NCBI GenBank assembly: GCA_021820785.1
Contig: JAKADE010000200.1
Span: forward strand, 1-5,704
From: Pseudomonadota bacterium
GTDB lineage: Bacteria > Pseudomonadota > Gammaproteobacteria > Steroidobacterales > Steroidobacteraceae
Reading direction: 5' to 3'
Length of the DNA: 5,704 bases
In this document: piece by piece, positions 4,978-5,704 of the stretch
How the letters are laid out: the number at the start of each line of letters is the position of its first letter
Numbering within the stretch: position 1 is the first letter of the stretch
Position numbers and translations under genes: made by a program
The notes under the pieces: generated by a model
Told to the model about the DNA's origin: nothing
Database searches by the model: none
The model's input: only the letters and a program-made list of their open reading frames with translations

Positions 4978-5704
4978 TCAGATGATGTGCCGGGCCGCGA
5001 GGTCCTCTAGGACCGCCGGCTCGAGCCCCAGAAGCTCCTGCAGCACGCTCCGGGTGTGCGCGCCGAGTGGCGGCGGCGGCGCCTGATAGCGCACGGCCGT
5101 TCGCGAGAAGCGCAGCGGATTGGCCACCTGCGGCACGCTACCCGCCGTCTGATGCGGCAGGTCGAACCGCAAACCGCGCGCCTGCACCTGCGGATCGGCA
5201 AAGACAGCATCGAGCGTATTGATCGGTCCGCACGGAACCTGTGCGCGCTCGAGTCTCGCCACCCACTCGGCCGTGGGCCGATGAGCGAGCACACCACGCA
5301 GCAGCGCGCCGAGCGCCGCGCGGTTCGCGACGCGCGCGGCGTTCGAGACGAAGCGGACGTCTTCGCTCCACTGCGGCTCACCGAGCTCTGCGGCCAGGCG
5401 CGCGAACTGGGCGTCGTTTCCGACCGCGATGATCATGTGGCCGTCGGCTGTGGGAAACTCCTCGTAGGGCGCGATATTCGGATGTGCGTTGCCCATGCGG
5501 CCGGGTACACGGCCACCGACGAGGTAATTCATGGCCTGGTTGGCGAGGCACGCGACCTGCACGTCGAGCAACGCAAGGTCGATGTATTGTCCCTCCCCAG
5601 TGCGATCGCGATGCGCCAATGCGGCCAGAATGCCGACCGTGGCGTAGAGACCGGTGAGGATGTCGGAGATTGCAACGCCACTTTTGAGCGGTCGGGCGCC
5701 GGGC
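4978..5704 (-). CDS. CaiB/BaiF family (class III) CoA-transferase, C-terminal part
   Basis: The C-terminal 241 residues of a class III CoA-transferase, a cytoplasmic enzyme that moves CoA between carboxylic acids; the family also includes alpha-methylacyl-CoA racemases. The frame is open to the window edge, so about 150-170 N-terminal residues lie outside. The TTG at 5617-5619 is an internal Leu codon, not the start, because family sequence continues upstream of it. Seen: KSGVAISDILTGLYA at the left edge, whose Asp (fragment residue 14, bases 5662-5664) aligns with the catalytic Asp, near residue 169 in CaiB and formyl-CoA transferase; RTGEGQYIDLALLD (34-47); GNAHPNIAPYEEFPTADG (71-88); and the closing LGAHTRSVLQELLG pattern. 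The Gly-rich GGGGQ loop of oxalate-linked formyl-CoA transferases is not seen where expected (VGNDAQF instead), so I would not call it that enzyme. The substrate is unknown. It converges on the exporter operon and appears to be an unrelated unit. Confidence 0.94.
   Translation of the reverse strand, partial: PGARPLKSGVAISDILTGLYATVGILAALAHRDRTGEGQYIDLALLDVQVACLANQAMNYLVGGRVPGRMGNAHPNIAPYEEFPTADGHMIIAVGNDAQFARLAAELGEPQWSEDVRFVSNAARVANRAALGALLRGVLAHRPTAEWVARLERAQVPCGPINTLDAVFADPQVQARGLRFDLPHQTAGSVPQVANPLRFSRTAVRYQAPPPPLGAHTRSVLQELLGLEPAVLEDLAARHII

Noticed and set aside
5617..5619. TTG as the start codon of the CoA-transferase
   Set aside because: Conserved family sequence, including the catalytic Asp region, continues in frame upstream to the window edge, so this is an internal Leu codon.
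1..5704. A functional system joining photolyase, exporter and CoA-transferase
   Set aside because: The photolyase is separated by a 221-bp gap with a hairpin, and the CoA-transferase is on the opposite strand. Nothing in the sequence ties their roles to the exporter.

Overview
The window looks like ordinary chromosomal DNA from a GC-rich, Gram-negative bacterium, most likely a proteobacterium. The evidence is G/C at most third codon positions, a NodT-type outer-membrane efflux lipoprotein, a bacterial Fe-S photolyase and a CaiB/BaiF CoA-transferase. I cannot name the genus. There are no RNA genes, insertion sequences, CRISPR arrays or phage genes.

Layout. (1) Positions 1-486, plus strand: the last 161 residues of an iron-sulfur bacterial photolyase (PhrB/FeS-BCP, 'deoxyribodipyrimidine photolyase-related' family). 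(2) Positions 487-707: a 221-bp non-coding gap. It holds a GC-rich hairpin 16 bases after the photolyase stop, a weak sigma70-like promoter match and an imperfect inverted repeat just before the next gene. (3) Positions 708-4955, plus strand: a tightly packed four-gene operon encoding a complete tripartite ABC export system. The order is outer-membrane factor (NodT/TolC family lipoprotein), FtsX/MacB/DevC-type permease, stand-alone ABC ATPase, HlyD/DevB-type membrane fusion protein. Two junctions are ATGA stop/start overlaps and the third has a 2-base gap. (4) Positions 4956-4977: a 22-bp convergent junction. (5) Positions 4978-5704, minus strand: the C-terminal 241 residues of a class III CoA-transferase (CaiB/BaiF), running off the right edge.

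How the genes work together. The ATPase should energise the four-helix permease in the inner membrane. The anchored fusion protein bridges the periplasm to the outer-membrane channel, so one transcript encodes an inner-membrane-to-outside exporter. Unlike MacB, ATPase and permease are separate proteins, as in cyanobacterial DevBCA. The substrate cannot be read from the sequence. The photolyase (DNA repair) and CoA-transferase (acyl-CoA metabolism) appear to be separate transcription units with no evident link to the exporter.

The most notable content is this self-contained DevBCA-like exporter with its own channel. It is a variant of known families, and I see no evidence of a wholly new system.
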